Part shown: in pieces, positions 15,605 through 24,225 of the stretch
How positions within the stretch are numbered: position 1 is the stretch's first letter
Layout of the letters: the number at the start of each line of letters is the position of its first letter
From: Bacteroidota bacterium
GTDB taxonomy: Bacteria > Bacteroidota > Bacteroidia > Chitinophagales > Chitinophagaceae
DNA length: 64,000 bases
Assembly: GCA_016866355.1 (NCBI GenBank)
Contig: VGMN01000001.1
Location: forward strand, 62,001 to 126,000
Direction: 5' to 3'
Notes under the pieces: model-generated
What the model was told of the DNA's origin: nothing
Database searches by the model: none
Seen by the model: the letters and a program-made list of their open reading frames with translations, nothing else
Program-made: the position numbers and the translations under genes

Positions 15605-16511
15605 AAATATTGTTTGTTTTTTCTTCTTGTTGGTTGTTGGGGTGGGATGCACCTCCTATGAAGAACAACGAAATCAACTACCTGACACACCAGATCGGGG
15701 ACAGATTAGCATTTCAATAGATGAAACTTTTAAACCAGTTATGGACGAACTGGTACAAGTGTACCAATCCAATCATCCACAAACAAAAATCGAAGTAGTG
15801 TATAAAACCGAGGCAGATTGTTTACGAGATGCACTCAGCGATAGTGTACGCCTGCTATTTGTAACGCGTCGGTTGTCTACTGAGGAAAAGGCTCTTTTAG
15901 CTGACTCGCTCCGACTCAATGCGCGGAGTTTAGTAGTAGCTCGCGATGCAATTGCAGTAATTGTTCATCCAAACTCTCCCGATACAATTTTTTCCATGCA
16001 AGAGATAAAAGAGATTCTCATGGGGAAGTACAAGAAAAAGTTAATTCCCGTTTTTGATGGAGTAAAAGCTACCAGCACGGTCCGATTTATTGTAGATTCA
16101 GTATTAAAAGGAGACTCACTGACTCCGGGTGCTATGGCGGCCAGAAGTAGTGAAGGAGTGGTTGATTATGTGGCCAAGAACCAGGGTGTCGTTGGATTTG
16201 TAGGGGTAGGTTGGGTGGGTAACCCGGAGGATTCCTTGCAGATGAGTTTCCTTAAAAAAGTAAAAGTAGCACACTTGGAAAGCACCGATAAAAAAGGAGC
16301 TTATGTTAAAGCATACCAGGCCAATATTTATGCAAAACGCTACCCGATGGTTCGGGATTTGGTTTATGTGCTCAAAGAGAAACACCGGGGATTGGCTACG
16401 GGCTTTGCGCATTTTGCCAGCGGAGAATTGGGGCAGCTTATTTTTAGAAGAGCCTATTTGGCGCCTGCGCAAAAAAGACTGGGTATACGCCCCGTTAAAC
16501 TCAACGAGTAA
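15594..16511 (+). CDS. PstS-like substrate-binding lipoprotein
   Basis: A 305-aa protein with the fold pattern of phosphate-type periplasmic binding proteins: GQISISIDETFKPVMDELVQVYQ, LFVTRRLSTEEKALL, VARDAIAVIVHPNSPDTIFSMQEIKEILMGKY, and a C-terminal half ending in FARRAYLAP-like sequence. Residues 1-19 are a signal sequence ending in GVGC, an atypical lipobox. No ABC permease or ATPase is adjacent. In other Bacteroidota I recall such proteins beside ExbB/ExbD/TonB and TPR genes; here a TPR gene follows and the Exb/TonB set is 17 kb away, so a role other than phosphate import is possible. Confidence 0.8.
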   Translation: MSNKNIVCFFFLLVVGVGCTSYEEQRNQLPDTPDRGQISISIDETFKPVMDELVQVYQSNHPQTKIEVVYKTEADCLRDALSDSVRLLFVTRRLSTEEKALLADSLRLNARSLVVARDAIAVIVHPNSPDTIFSMQEIKEILMGKYKKKLIPVFDGVKATSTVRFIVDSVLKGDSLTPGAMAARSSEGVVDYVAKNQGVVGFVGVGWVGNPEDSLQMSFLKKVKVAHLESTDKKGAYVKAYQANIYAKRYPMVRDLVYVLKEKHRGLATGFAHFASGELGQLIFRRAYLAPAQKRLGIRPVKLNE

Positions 16512-16549
16512 TTCCATTATATTTACAACCCTTTTAATGTAAAAAGTTT

Positions 16550-18322
16550 ATGATGAATCGTGTCCTTGTTTTGTTTTTGTGTGTTGCACTGAATGGTTTT
16601 GTTGTGGGTGCTCAAACTATCCAAGAAGGTAAAGCGCATTTTTTTGCACAGCGTTATCAATTAGCCAATACAGTTTTTCAGCAATTATTGAAGAATAATC
16701 CAGCAGATGCGGAAGCATTGTATTGGGGTGGTCAATCAGCCATCAGTCTTGAGTTAGATTCAGCCCGCAAACCTGCTGTAGCCAGGGCTTGGTATGATAA
16801 AGCGATGCAAACAGCCGCTGCTTCCCCGCTTGTACAAGTTGGGGCAGGGCAGGCTGACTTGTATGAAAATAAAATCAACGAGGCTCGTCAGAAATTTGAA
16901 TCTGCCTTAACGCAAACACGGACCCGCAAAGGGGATAATGCAGATATACTAATTGCCATTGCACGTGCAAATACAGATGCACCGTTTCATGATTTAGAAA
17001 CCATCATTGCAAAAATCAATGCGCAAATTGAAAAAGGCGAAAAAAATGCTGAATTGTATCTGCTACAAGGAAATGCTATTCGTAAAGCAAGACCTGGCGA
17101 AGGTGGGGGCGAAGCCTTTAAAAATTATCAGGAGGCGCTCAAGCTCAACCCTAATTACGCCTTTGCAAGTTATCGCTTAGCTCGCTTGTTTGATTCTCAA
17201 AAAAACTGGGAAATGGTATCCCAATATCTCAATGAGTGTGTGCAAAAGGATCCCAATTTTACGCCGGCTTATTACGAACTGTTTTATTACTATTTCTATC
17301 GCAGGGACTATGCTACTGCAGAGGAACAACTAAAAAAATTCATTGCTACTAAACAACCTGAAAAAGATATCCAGGACGAATTTCTTTACTCTCAATTGTG
17401 TTGGGCTCGTGGTGATTTCAATTGTGCCATTACAAAAGCGGAGTCAGTCTTAGCGGCACTCGGGGATAATACTAAACCACGCGTTTTTCGGTTGTTGTCC
17501 GATGCTTATTTCCAAGTAGGGGATACCTTACAAAAACAGGGTAATACTGATGGGGCTACTACTTCATTTGCCAATGCAAAAAAGTACAGTGATAGTTTTT
17601 TTGGTAAAACTGGTGAGGAAAGTGATGCCGTAATCCTCTATGATTATCAATTACGTGCTGATATTTTGGATAAAACCGGAGGAACGCCAGAGGAAATTTC
17701 AGCCACCTACCTGCGCGCCACCCGTGTTGATACGTTGTATAACCTCAAAGTTGATCTTTTAAAGAAAGGAGCTGACCGATTCAAGACAAAAGGAGATAGT
17801 CTTAGCAGAGTACTGGAAGGGGTCCTTCGTACGGAGATCATAAAAGTAAAACCTACGCCTAGTAATCGTGATTACTTTGATGCTGGTTTTGCTTTTTACC
17901 AAGGAAAGGATTACCTGCGTGCTGATAGTATTTTCTCAATTTATGTTACCAAGTATCCTGACGAACCGTTTGGATATATGATGCAATATAATATTCAACG
18001 AGCGGTGGATACAGCAATGGAGAAAGGATCTGCTGTGCCTTGGGCTATCAAATACCTGGAAATTCTGGAACGTGATACGGTAAAAAACAAGAAGACCATT
18101 ATTGGGGTGGCTGGCTACCTGGCCGCTTACAGTGCTAATATCCTCAAGGATAAAGAAAAAGCACTTCAATATTTGCGTCGAATGTTATCATTGGATCCTT
18201 CCAATGCGGCCATTCAACAGAATATTTCTGTCCTGGAAAAGGCACCTGCCAACAAGCCCGAATCTCCAAAAGATACGGTTCCAGCCAACCAGCCGGCAAA
18301 GCCTACTGGAAATACGCCCTGA
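16550..18322 (+). CDS. TPR repeat protein, secreted
   Basis: A 590-aa protein with a signal peptide (residues 1-22, VLFLCVALNGFVVGAQ) and many tetratricopeptide-like helical pairs through residues 25-330 (for example AYYELFYYYFYRRDYATAEEQLKKFI) and again near 410-560 (ALQYLRRMLSLDPSNAAIQQNI). The C-terminus is a Pro/Lys-rich linker (KPESPKDTVPANQPAKP). Probably periplasmic, mediating protein contacts. It follows the PstS-like gene by 38 bases and precedes the nuo promoter. An imperfect -7 box (TATATTTA, 16518-16525) lies upstream, so it might have its own promoter. Confidence 0.85.
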   Translation: MMNRVLVLFLCVALNGFVVGAQTIQEGKAHFFAQRYQLANTVFQQLLKNNPADAEALYWGGQSAISLELDSARKPAVARAWYDKAMQTAAASPLVQVGAGQADLYENKINEARQKFESALTQTRTRKGDNADILIAIARANTDAPFHDLETIIAKINAQIEKGEKNAELYLLQGNAIRKARPGEGGGEAFKNYQEALKLNPNYAFASYRLARLFDSQKNWEMVSQYLNECVQKDPNFTPAYYELFYYYFYRRDYATAEEQLKKFIATKQPEKDIQDEFLYSQLCWARGDFNCAITKAESVLAALGDNTKPRVFRLLSDAYFQVGDTLQKQGNTDGATTSFANAKKYSDSFFGKTGEESDAVILYDYQLRADILDKTGGTPEEISATYLRATRVDTLYNLKVDLLKKGADRFKTKGDSLSRVLEGVLRTEIIKVKPTPSNRDYFDAGFAFYQGKDYLRADSIFSIYVTKYPDEPFGYMMQYNIQRAVDTAMEKGSAVPWAIKYLEILERDTVKNKKTIIGVAGYLAAYSANILKDKEKALQYLRRMLSLDPSNAAIQQNISVLEKAPANKPESPKDTVPANQPAKPTGNTP

Positions 18323-18327
18323 CCGCT

Positions 18328-18344
18328 GAAAACATAAGGTTTTC
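18328..18344. repeat. Inverted repeat upstream of the nuo promoter
   Basis: GAAAAC (18328-18333) and GTTTTC (18339-18344), 5-base loop. It starts 5 bases after the TPR stop and ends 14 bases before the nuoA -7 box, roughly where a -33 element or operator would lie. It has no T run of terminator type. Confidence 0.3.
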
Positions 18345-18358
18345 TCCTGCCCTCACCC

Positions 18359-18366
18359 TAACTTTG
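18359..18366 (+). promoter_or_regulatory. Candidate -7 box of the nuo operon
   Basis: TAACTTTG followed by C, perfect TAnnTTTG, ending 19 bases before the nuoA ATG. No TTTG is seen 19 bases upstream. It is the only strong promoter candidate ahead of the 14-gene complex I cluster. Confidence 0.55.
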
Positions 18367-18385
18367 CGGCCAATAAAAAAGGGCT

Positions 18386-18781
18386 ATGTTTTATTTGCTT
18401 CAAGCTGGTGCTACTTCGTCGAGTGCAACCACTTATTTGCCCCTTGCCTTACAGGTTCTGATAGCGGTGGGACTGGTTGTTTTTTTGATGGTGTTGACGC
18501 ATCTATTGGGTCCCAGTCGCAAAACGTCTGACAAACTTCAAAACTTCACGAGTGGTATCGAATCTCATGGTGATGCCCGACAGCCCATGGCAATCAAATA
18601 CTTTTTGACTGCCATTTTATTTGTACTCTTTGATGTGGAGGTAATTTTCTTTTACCCCTACGCAGTAAATATTCAAGGCTTGGGATGGTCTGGTTTTTGG
18701 GCAGTTTTGTTGTTTGTTGGCTTTTTCCTTTGTGGTTTTTTATACATCGTCAAGAAGGGTGCGTTGAATTGGGAAGATTAA
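18386..18781 (+). CDS. nuoA: NADH-quinone oxidoreductase subunit A
   Basis: A 131-aa complex I membrane subunit with three transmembrane helices (about 17-40, 72-95, 100-122). The conserved acidic stretch ends SGIESHGDARQPMAIKYFLTAILFVLFDVEVIFFYPYAV, including the FDVE motif important for quinone-coupled proton movement. First gene of the nuoA-N operon. Confidence 0.96.
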   Translation: MFYLLQAGATSSSATTYLPLALQVLIAVGLVVFLMVLTHLLGPSRKTSDKLQNFTSGIESHGDARQPMAIKYFLTAILFVLFDVEVIFFYPYAVNIQGLGWSGFWAVLLFVGFFLCGFLYIVKKGALNWED

Positions 18782-18836
18782 CGTTTTTGTATTCAACTGA
18801 TCGCCTCCTTACTTGTTAAAATAAAAAGTGTTGAAT

Positions 18837-19421
18837 ATGAGTCGTCCGGTTTCTTACAATTTAATTCAAAAGCCGCTCGAAAAAGATATCAGTGTGGCGC
18901 CTTTGCCTGATGGACATCAGGGGGAAGGATTTTTTGCAACCTCTTTGGATAGTGTAATTGGTATGGCCCGAAAAAATTCTATTTGGCCTTTACCCTTTGC
19001 CACTTCTTGCTGCGGCATTGAGTTCATGGCTACTATGGGTTCGCATTATGATTTGGCTCGATTCGGATCTGAGCGCGTGGGATTTTCACCCCGTCAATGT
19101 GATTTGTTGATGGTAATGGGAACCATTGCAAAAAAAATGGGACCAGTTGTTAGACAGGTTTATTTGCAAATGGCAGAGCCGCGTTGGGTTATTGCGGTGG
19201 GAGCTTGTGCTAGTAGTGGTGGAATTTTTGATACCTACAGTGTATTGCAAGGTATTGATCAAGTAGTACCTGTGGATGTGTATGTTCCAGGTTGTCCTCC
19301 TCGCCCGGAAGCAATTATAGACGGGGTGCTACGTATACAGGATTTGGTGGGAAAAGAAAGTCTTCGCAGAAGAAATGGTGAAGAGTATAAAGCACTTCTA
19401 AATAGTTACGGAATCCAATAA
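18837..19421 (+). CDS. nuoB: NADH-quinone oxidoreductase subunit B
   Basis: A 194-aa peripheral-arm subunit that carries cluster N2, the last Fe-S centre before quinone. The ligands are SCCGIEF (Cys58/59), VGACASSGG and PGCPPRPE, the full set of four. I use the ATG at 18837 (MSRPVSYN); a GTG three codons earlier (18828) is also possible. It starts 55 bases after nuoA. Confidence 0.97.
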   Translation: MSRPVSYNLIQKPLEKDISVAPLPDGHQGEGFFATSLDSVIGMARKNSIWPLPFATSCCGIEFMATMGSHYDLARFGSERVGFSPRQCDLLMVMGTIAKKMGPVVRQVYLQMAEPRWVIAVGACASSGGIFDTYSVLQGIDQVVPVDVYVPGCPPRPEAIIDGVLRIQDLVGKESLRRRNGEEYKALLNSYGIQ

Positions 19422-19435
19422 ATGATTTTCATCGT

Positions 19436-19954
19436 ATGGCTTTAACTACTCTAAACATACAACAACGTATTCAGGAAAAATTTGGCGAAAGTGTATCAGC
19501 TGTTGTTGACAGTTATGGCCTACTTGAGATTACGGCTCCCCGGGAGTTAAATCTAAAAGTGCTCAACTTTCTTTATGATGATGCTGCTCTGCAGTTTCAG
19601 TTTTTAACTGATTTGACGGGGGTTCATTATCCATCTCAAAAAGGGAGTGAGTTGGCTGTTGTATATCATTTGCATAGCCTCAAAGAAAACGTAAGAATTC
19701 GTTTTAAAATATTTGCTCCCATTGAGCAGCCTGAAGTGTATACCGCAACCGGCTTATTTTCAGCGGCTAATTGGATGGAGCGAGAGACCTATGATTTCTT
19801 TGGAATATTGTTTGTAGGGCATCCCAACTTAAAGCGAATTCTCAACGTTGACGAAATGGATTATTTCCCTTTACGTAAAGAATTTCCATTGGAGGATCAG
19901 ACCCGTATTGATAAAGACGACGAAATGTTTGGAAGAGGGGGAACTATAAAATAA
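19436..19954 (+). CDS. nuoC: NADH-quinone oxidoreductase subunit C
   Basis: A 172-aa 30-kDa-type subunit, separate from NuoD (not fused as in E. coli). Family signature WMERETYDFFGILFVGHPNLKRIL and the following DYFPLRKEFPLED are clear. It packs against NuoD in the quinone-proximal arm. 14 bases after nuoB. Confidence 0.96.
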   Translation: MALTTLNIQQRIQEKFGESVSAVVDSYGLLEITAPRELNLKVLNFLYDDAALQFQFLTDLTGVHYPSQKGSELAVVYHLHSLKENVRIRFKIFAPIEQPEVYTATGLFSAANWMERETYDFFGILFVGHPNLKRILNVDEMDYFPLRKEFPLEDQTRIDKDDEMFGRGGTIK

Positions 19955-19974
19955 ACTGATTGACGCGATAGTAT

Positions 19975-21198
19975 ATGAGTGAACAGCATATCAAATTACC
20001 CGAGGGCTCCATTGAGAAAACCACTACCACGCTCAACCTGGGGCCAACGCATCCGGCCACTCACGGGGTCATGCAAAATATCTTAGAGCTGGATGGAGAA
20101 AGAATTGTTTCGGCTGACCAAACCATTGGCTACATCCATCGTGCTTTTGAAAAGTTAGCGGAAAGACGTCCCCTTGCCCAAATCACTACACTTACCGATC
20201 GTTTGAATTATTGCTCTGCTCCGCTCAATAATATGGGTTGGCATATGACTTGTGAAAAGTTATTGGGTGTGCAAACACCAAAGCGGGTGGATTATTTGCG
20301 TGTGATTATGATGGAGCTGGCTCGTATTGCTGACCACTTGATTTGTAACTCAATTATGGGCGTGGATGCAGGTGCGTATACCGGCTTCTTGTATGTGATG
20401 CAGTTTCGGGAGTTGATTTATGAGATCTATGAAGAAGTTTGTGGAGCGCGTTTAACCACTAACATGGGTCGTATTGGTGGTTTTGAAAGAAACTTTACAG
20501 ATAAAGCTTTCCAAAAGTTAGAAAAATTTTTAGCAGAATATCCACGAGCATTGAAGGAGTTTGAAAACATGTTCCAGCGGAACAGAATTTTTATGGACCG
20601 CACGATGGGAGTGGGTGGTATTTCAGCTGCGCGTGCGTTGAATTATGGATTTACCGGACCCAATTTGCGCGCGGCTGGCGTCGATTATGATGTACGTGTG
20701 CAAAATCCTTACGCCAGCTATCAGGATTTCAATTTTATAATTCCTGTTGGTTCTACCGGAGATTGCTACGATCGTTGGTTGGTTCGTGAGCAAGAAATGT
20801 GGCAAAGCTTGTCCATCCTAGAACAGGCGTATCAGAAAATTCAAGCTTTCAAAGGCGCTGAGGCGGAAGTATATCATGCAGATACACCTGCCTATTATCT
20901 TCCTGAGAAAAAAGATGTGTATACTAAAATGGAGGCACTGATCTACCATTTTAAAATTATTATGGGCGAAACTGAAATTCCTGTTGGCGAAGTTTATCAC
21001 TCGATTGAAGCGGGTAACGGTGAGTTAGGATTTTACTTGATCAGTGACGGTGGTCGTTCGCCCTATCGATTACATTTCCGCCGTCCTTGTTTTATTTATT
21101 ATCAGGCGTATGAGGAATTAGTAAAAGGATCTATGTTGAGTGATGCCATCATGACCATGAGTAGTTTGAATTTGATAGCTGGAGAAATGGATGCTTAA
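19975..21198 (+). CDS. nuoD: NADH-quinone oxidoreductase subunit D
   Basis: A 407-aa 49-kDa-type subunit forming the quinone site with NuoB. Typical sequences are LNLGPTHPATHGVMQNILELDGE, IGYIHRAFEKLAE, DHLICNSIMGVDAGAYTGF and the C-terminal DAIMTMSSLNLIAGEMDA. Related to NiFe-hydrogenase large subunits but without the NiFe cysteines. Confidence 0.97.
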   Translation: MSEQHIKLPEGSIEKTTTTLNLGPTHPATHGVMQNILELDGERIVSADQTIGYIHRAFEKLAERRPLAQITTLTDRLNYCSAPLNNMGWHMTCEKLLGVQTPKRVDYLRVIMMELARIADHLICNSIMGVDAGAYTGFLYVMQFRELIYEIYEEVCGARLTTNMGRIGGFERNFTDKAFQKLEKFLAEYPRALKEFENMFQRNRIFMDRTMGVGGISAARALNYGFTGPNLRAAGVDYDVRVQNPYASYQDFNFIIPVGSTGDCYDRWLVREQEMWQSLSILEQAYQKIQAFKGAEAEVYHADTPAYYLPEKKDVYTKMEALIYHFKIIMGETEIPVGEVYHSIEAGNGELGFYLISDGGRSPYRLHFRRPCFIYYQAYEELVKGSMLSDAIMTMSSLNLIAGEMDA

Positions 21199-21207
21199 AG
21201 TATAAAG

Positions 21208-21711
21208 ATGAAACTAAGTTTTACAAGCGAGCAATTACAGGAAGTACAGCGGCTGATTAGTCGTTATCCTGAGGGACGTGAAAAAAGTGCCCTCATTCCT
21301 ATTTTGCATTTAGCCCAAGACACATTTGGAGGTTGGTTAAGTACGGAGGTGATGGACTATGTTGCTTCCTTATTGCAATTGAAGCCTATTGAAGTGTACG
21401 AGGTGGCTTCTTTTTATTCTATGTTCAATCTCTCTCCGGTTGGAAAAAACTTGCTGGAAGTATGCCAAACAGGTCCCTGCATGCTCAATGGAAGTGATTC
21501 GATTGTGGAATATATCTATGAGCGGTTGGGTATTGGTCCTGGTGAAACCACAAAAGATGGTCAGTTTACGTTGAAAACAGTGGAGTGTTTAGGCGCCTGT
21601 GGTTATGCGCCGATGTTACAATTGGGAGAACATTACAAAGAGCATTTGACTAAAGAAAAAATTGATGCGCTGATCGAATCTTGTTATGCAAAATCAGCCG
21701 CACTAAATTGA
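21208..21711 (+). CDS. nuoE: NADH-quinone oxidoreductase subunit E
   Basis: A 167-aa thioredoxin-like 24-kDa-type subunit holding the [2Fe-2S] cluster N1a. Ligands CQTGPC and CLGACG (C-x4-C and C-x3-C) are both present. The N-terminal helical part SRYPEGREKSALIPILHLAQ is typical. 9 bases after nuoD. Confidence 0.96.
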   Translation: MKLSFTSEQLQEVQRLISRYPEGREKSALIPILHLAQDTFGGWLSTEVMDYVASLLQLKPIEVYEVASFYSMFNLSPVGKNLLEVCQTGPCMLNGSDSIVEYIYERLGIGPGETTKDGQFTLKTVECLGACGYAPMLQLGEHYKEHLTKEKIDALIESCYAKSAALN

Positions 21712-21719
21712 ATTAACGA

Positions 21720-23075
21720 ATGGGAAGAAAATTATTATTAGAAAAAGCACAGGTCGAAAATATCCGCTCTTACGAGGTTTATCGAAAACAGGGAGGTTAT
21801 CGTAGTGTGGAGAAAGCGCTTAAAACGCTATCACCGGATCAGGTAACTGAAGAGGTTAAAAAAAGTGGATTGCGGGGTAGAGGTGGAGCGGGTTTCCCTA
21901 CTGGAATGAAATGGAGTTTTTTAGCTAAGCCAACAGGTGTTCCCCGTTATCTGGTGGTGAATGCAGATGAATCCGAGCCTGGTACTTTTAAGGATCGTTA
22001 TTTGATGGAGTTCATTCCACATTTATTGATTGAAGGAATGATTACTTCTTCTTATGCGTTAGGATCAAACCGATCTTATATCTATATACGCGGTGAATAT
22101 GCCTGGATCACCCATATTCTTGAGCAGGCTATTGAAGAAGCTCGTCAACATGGCTGGCTAGGAAAAAATATTTTAGGTAGCGGATTTGATTGCGATATCT
22201 ATGTGCAACGTGGTGCAGGTGCCTATATCTGTGGAGAGGAAACGGCCTTATTGGAATCATTGGAAGGTAAACGTGGCAATCCACGCATCAAGCCTCCTTT
22301 CCCTGCTGTAAAGGGGTTGTGGGGTTGTCCTACTGTAGTCAACAATGTAGAAACTATTGCTGCCTTAGTGCCCATTATTAACGAGGGTGGTGAGGAGTAT
22401 GCAAAAATTGGAGTTGGTAAATCTACCGGTACTAAACTCATCTCTGCATGCGGTAATATTAACAAGCCAGGTGTTTATGAAATTGATATGACCATTTCGG
22501 TGGAAGAATTTATTTTTAGTGATGAATATTGTGGGGGTATTCCGCAAGGGAAAAAATTGAAAGCTTGTATTCCGGGCGGTTCTTCCGTTCCTATTCTTCC
22601 CGCCAACTTATTGTTGAAAACAGCCAAAGGTGAAACACGTATGATGAACTATGAGAGTTTGGCTGACGGAGGATTTGCTTCTGGATCCATGATGGGTTCC
22701 GGTGGTTTTATTGTAATGGATGATAGTCAGTGTGTGGTTCGTCATACCTACACACTTGCGCGTTTTTACAGACATGAAAGCTGTGGACAGTGTTCCCCTT
22801 GCCGAGAGGGCACTGGTTGGATGGAAAAAATTCTTTGGAATCTTGAAACAGGTAAAGGACGTTCCAGTGATATCGATTTGCTCTGGGATATCCAACGAAA
22901 AATTGAAGGAAACACCATCTGCCCATTGGGCGATGCAGCTGCCTGGCCTGTAGCTGCTGCGATTCGTCATTTTAGAGATGAATTTGAATGGCATGTTACA
23001 CATCCGGAAGAAGCGCAAAAACGTAATTATGGATTAGCGCACTATGCGGATCCTTTGCTTGCACCTGTGGCTTGA
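21720..23075 (+). CDS. nuoF: NADH-quinone oxidoreductase subunit F
   Basis: A 451-aa NADH-binding subunit with FMN and cluster N3. The NADH/FMN loop is GLRGRGGAGFPTGMKW, the FMN region VNADESEPGTFKDRYL, and the [4Fe-4S] ligands lie in CGQCSPCREGTGW and NTICPLGDAAAWPV. Full length. 8 bases after nuoE. Confidence 0.97.
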   Translation: MGRKLLLEKAQVENIRSYEVYRKQGGYRSVEKALKTLSPDQVTEEVKKSGLRGRGGAGFPTGMKWSFLAKPTGVPRYLVVNADESEPGTFKDRYLMEFIPHLLIEGMITSSYALGSNRSYIYIRGEYAWITHILEQAIEEARQHGWLGKNILGSGFDCDIYVQRGAGAYICGEETALLESLEGKRGNPRIKPPFPAVKGLWGCPTVVNNVETIAALVPIINEGGEEYAKIGVGKSTGTKLISACGNINKPGVYEIDMTISVEEFIFSDEYCGGIPQGKKLKACIPGGSSVPILPANLLLKTAKGETRMMNYESLADGGFASGSMMGSGGFIVMDDSQCVVRHTYTLARFYRHESCGQCSPCREGTGWMEKILWNLETGKGRSSDIDLLWDIQRKIEGNTICPLGDAAAWPVAAAIRHFRDEFEWHVTHPEEAQKRNYGLAHYADPLLAPVA

Positions 23076-23100
23076 TGGTAGAATAAAAAAGAAATTGATT

Positions 23101-24225
23101 ATGGCAGACGAAATAAAAAAAACACCGGCTCCACTAAAGGTAACCATTGACAATATCACGGTTGAGGTTCCTGCTGGCACAACTATACTCAATGCAGCTC
23201 GTCAAATTGGTGGTGATGTTACACCGCCAGCTATGTGTTATTATAGCAAGTTGGAAGGCAGTGGTGGTAAGTGTAGAACTTGTTTGGTGGAAGTAGCGGC
23301 TGGTTCTGCTGCTGATCCTCGTCCGATGCCTAAGTTAGTAGCCAGCTGTCGAACAACGGTGATGGATGGCATGGTTGTAAAAAATATTACAAGCGAAAGA
23401 GTACAAGAGGCTCGCGCTGGTGTTGTTGAATTCTTATTGCTCAATCACCCGCTGGATTGTCCGGTTTGTGATCAGGCGGGGGAATGTCATTTACAAGATC
23501 TGGGATATGAACATGGTAAAGAGGGCACTCGTTACCAATTTGACCGCAGAACTTTTGAAAAAGAAGATATTGGACCTACGATACAGCTGCATATGAACCG
23601 TTGTATTCTATGTTACCGCTGTACTTATGTAGCAGATCAACTAACTGATAATCGCGTACATGGTATACTGGATCGCGGTGATCACGCAAATATTTCTACA
23701 CATATCTCTAAAGCCATTGATAATAATTTCAGTGGCAATATGATTGATGTATGCCCGGTAGGAGCGTTAACTGATAAAACTTTCCGTTTCAAAAACCGAG
23801 TTTGGTTTACCAAGCCAGTGGATGCACATCGTGATTGTCCTGATTGTTGCGGTAAGGTTACGTTGTGGCAACGTGGGGACGAAGTATTGCGCGTTACTGC
23901 ACGTAAAGATGAGTGGGGAGAGGTGCAATCCTATGAGGGCAAGCCAGGCTGGATTTGTAATACCTGCCGTTTTGAAAAGAAAGCAGCAACTGATTGGGTG
24001 ATTGAGGGGCCTACCACGGTAAATCGACACTCTGTAATTTCTCAGGGACATTATCTGGGTATGCAAAAACCTAAGGAGACTATTCAAGAGGTTATGAGTG
24101 GACTCAATCCTCGCTTACTTATGGATATTCATGATGTAAGCGAAGTGAACAAACTGGAATTAAGTCAGCTGCCCGGTGCGGCCACCAGCGCTAATTTTAA
24201 AAACGAATCAACTAAATCAGAATAA
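23101..24225 (+). CDS. nuoG: NADH-quinone oxidoreductase subunit G, short form
   Basis: A 374-aa NuoG. It has the ferredoxin-like [2Fe-2S] site (Cys46, 58, 61, 83), the His116-Cys120-Cys123-Cys129 site of N5, and a [4Fe-4S] set at Cys168, 171, 174 and 218. A further cysteine-rich piece (Cys246, 249, 250 and Cys286, 289) matches the start of the molybdopterin Fe4S4 domain, possibly the N7 cluster, but the large molybdopterin-like domain (about 500 residues in E. coli NuoG) is absent. Short NuoG is, as I recall, usual in Bacteroidota. Start is the ATG giving MADEIKKTPAPL. The stop overlaps the nuoH ATG by one base (TAATG). Confidence 0.94.
   Translation: MADEIKKTPAPLKVTIDNITVEVPAGTTILNAARQIGGDVTPPAMCYYSKLEGSGGKCRTCLVEVAAGSAADPRPMPKLVASCRTTVMDGMVVKNITSERVQEARAGVVEFLLLNHPLDCPVCDQAGECHLQDLGYEHGKEGTRYQFDRRTFEKEDIGPTIQLHMNRCILCYRCTYVADQLTDNRVHGILDRGDHANISTHISKAIDNNFSGNMIDVCPVGALTDKTFRFKNRVWFTKPVDAHRDCPDCCGKVTLWQRGDEVLRVTARKDEWGEVQSYEGKPGWICNTCRFEKKAATDWVIEGPTTVNRHSVISQGHYLGMQKPKETIQEVMSGLNPRLLMDIHDVSEVNKLELSQLPGAATSANFKNESTKSE

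Noticed and set aside
15594-16511. Phosphate ABC transporter (pst) operon
   Set aside because: Only a PstS-like binding protein is present; pstC, pstA, pstB and phoU are not adjacent.
22608-23018. 136-codon minus-strand frame opposite nuoF
   Set aside because: Antisense to a full, conserved complex I gene; no motif, no promoter box, composition typical of a shadow frame.
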